Assembly (NCBI GenBank): GCA_000708835.1 | Contig: DF236964.1 | Coordinates: 62,001 to 126,000 of the forward strand | Source of the DNA: Klebsormidium nitens | Lineage: Eukaryota > Streptophyta > Klebsormidiophyceae > Klebsormidiales > Klebsormidiaceae | Direction: 5' to 3' | DNA length: 64,000 nt | Part shown: in pieces, positions 62,590 to 64,000 of the stretch | How positions within the stretch are numbered: the first letter of the stretch is position 1 | How the letters are laid out: the number at the start of each line of letters is the position of its first letter | Translations under genes and position numbers: made by a program | The notes under the pieces: generated by a model | What the model was told of the DNA's origin: nothing | Seen by the model: the letters and a program-made list of their open reading frames with translations, nothing else | The model's database searches: none

Positions 62590-64000
62590 GTACGCCAGGA
62601 ATGATTCCGTAGGGCCTGCTGATTCGGCAACTTTCACAGTTCACCGGAAACTCGGCGGAATTCGCGTTTCGAGACCGGAACTTGAAATCTCCCTCGTGGA
62701 CAAGATTACCGGGCGCCTAGCGTTTCCTGAATTATAAATGCCCACGTCAGCAGCCAAATCGCGTCTTATCGCGCCTGGAATTCCTCTTGCCTGCCCAACC
62801 CACGGGATGAAAGCGGGAGGGGAGTCCCCGTAGTGGGCGATGTAGTTCACCGCTAATGGCCGGCTTATCTCAAAGATTGAAGGAGCAGTGCAAATTTAGC
62901 GAAAGTAATTTGACTCGGCAACCTCAAAAACGTTGCAAACTGTTCGACCAGTAGCTCTTAAGTACTGGCTCTCTAAAATAAGCGGTCTGCGATGGAGTAC
63001 GACATACACGTCTTATTACAGCCGTTCAAATGAGATTTTGAGCGGAGGAAACTCTCCAAGGAGGGTACGTAGGGGATCCCGGAGCTTGAGTCATGCAGTC
63101 TATGACGAGCCACTCAGCGATGCTTCCAGCAAAGTTTGGCAGTGCTTTGTCATCTTGGATTAAGACGAGGGCGAACATGGCTTAGATCCGTCCGGCTGAG
63201 ACGACAATGAAAGTGTGGGGTGTGACAGCCCCAATCAACATCATCACTGCCCGCCTGGCCAAGACAGAGACAAAGTACGGCACCTGGAAAATGCAAAGCT
63301 CGAAGTCAAACCGAATGCGTTTTTCGACGTGCAAACGCTCAACTTTGAGATTCTTGTTCGACCTTGAGTGGTTCGGTAGTGCACTCCCCCTCTGTTGTAT
63401 CGATGAAACGCTGCCGTTCCATACAATATTCAACAGAACAGCTACATCGATGGCTTGTCGTAATTGAATAATCACTGTGACAAACGCGACGCAGTCACCT
63501 TAGCGACCATTCGAATGCTTTCCGTTCCCAAAACCAGAGGCTTTGAAACCTGATTCAGCAGAAGCGACTCAATAACCTTCTGTTGATTCACCGGTCCCCG
63601 CTGGGTGCGCTAGCAAAGCGGGTCATATGGAAACAGTGAAGTCAGTTTCTCTTTATGACAGACGTGAACTTTCTCTGCTAGACTTGTTTACTGACCCACA
63701 AGTCGAGATTTATTAAATGAGAACGAACACAGAACCTTGCATTCTGATAAAGCTCACGATTAGAGAATCCTAGATCGTGACTCTGCAAAGGCAGCGTCGT
63801 GGAGAAGGTGAGCTGGCGTCTTTCATAAGGAGAGACCGCAGAGAGTTCTTCACGGTCACCAGGCTAGCACTTCTTGGGACACTCTGAAACCCTGGCCGGG
63901 CGCGCGCGCGATAGCGCGGCTTCGCCGCGAATCTCCCTTGCTCCTCCAGCCGAAGCGCGAGGGCAAATCTCATATTACAAAACAGCGGTGGAAACGTCTA
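62590..64000. other. Gene-poor right edge
   Basis: No coding exon was recognised. At 63899-63933 a GC alternation (GCGCGCGCGCG) is followed by GCGGCTTCGCCGC, a perfect 5-base-arm hairpin. There is no T-run to suggest a terminator and none is expected in this genome. Confidence 0.5.

Overview
This is a nuclear window from a photosynthetic eukaryote, most likely a streptophyte green alga. The reasons are GT-AG introns, short exons of 60 to 330 bp, and a plant-type gene set: plastid sulfolipid synthesis, a clade-D-like PP2C, a CCCH/KH zinc-finger protein, an AMT-type ammonium transporter and an intronless MAX2-like F-box gene. I cannot name the species from sequence alone. No bacterial, organellar, rRNA, tRNA or CRISPR feature was seen.

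Layout. 112-3734 (-): N-terminal two thirds of UDP-sulfoquinovose synthase (SQD1), whose 3' end is off the left edge. 4348-7526 (+): CCCH zinc-finger/KH RNA-binding protein, divergent from SQD1. 7527-10075: intergenic. 10076-16676 (-): PP2C phosphatase. 17125-24703 (-): ammonium transporter. 25933-30981 (+): UPF0020/TRM11-like SAM methyltransferase. 31785-35304 and 36889-40721 (-): two tandem paralogues of a family I do not recognise. 42243-47066 (+): cytosolic-type FolD/MTHFD. 48352-50289 (+): MAX2-like F-box/LRR gene. 50290-64000: gene-poor, with decayed duplications, one inverted-repeat element and CTGACTGACC-type repeats. Exon structures were built by hand from reading frame, splice consensus and family knowledge. 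The phases join in frame for SQD1, CCCH/KH, AMT, methyltransferase, both paralogues and FolD. The PP2C lacks an identified first exon.

The most unusual signal is structural. In three unrelated genes (PP2C, AMT, FolD) splice junctions are 'echoed' into the neighbouring intron. Segments spanning a 3' splice site (intron end, AG, exon start) are tandemly repeated upstream of the true exon. Segments spanning a 5' splice site (exon end, GT, intron start) are repeated downstream. I count nine such arrays with about 20 extra copies in various stages of decay; most periods fall near 115 bp or 155-170 bp. The true exon stays intact, so the protein is preserved while the intron grows. Smaller tandem duplications (23-75 bp) lie in other introns. 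I read this as frequent local tandem duplication filtered by splicing. Some echoes keep an open frame and splice signals and could be alternative exons.

The genes do not form a pathway. They are ordinary single-copy housekeeping and signalling genes apart from the tandem pair.
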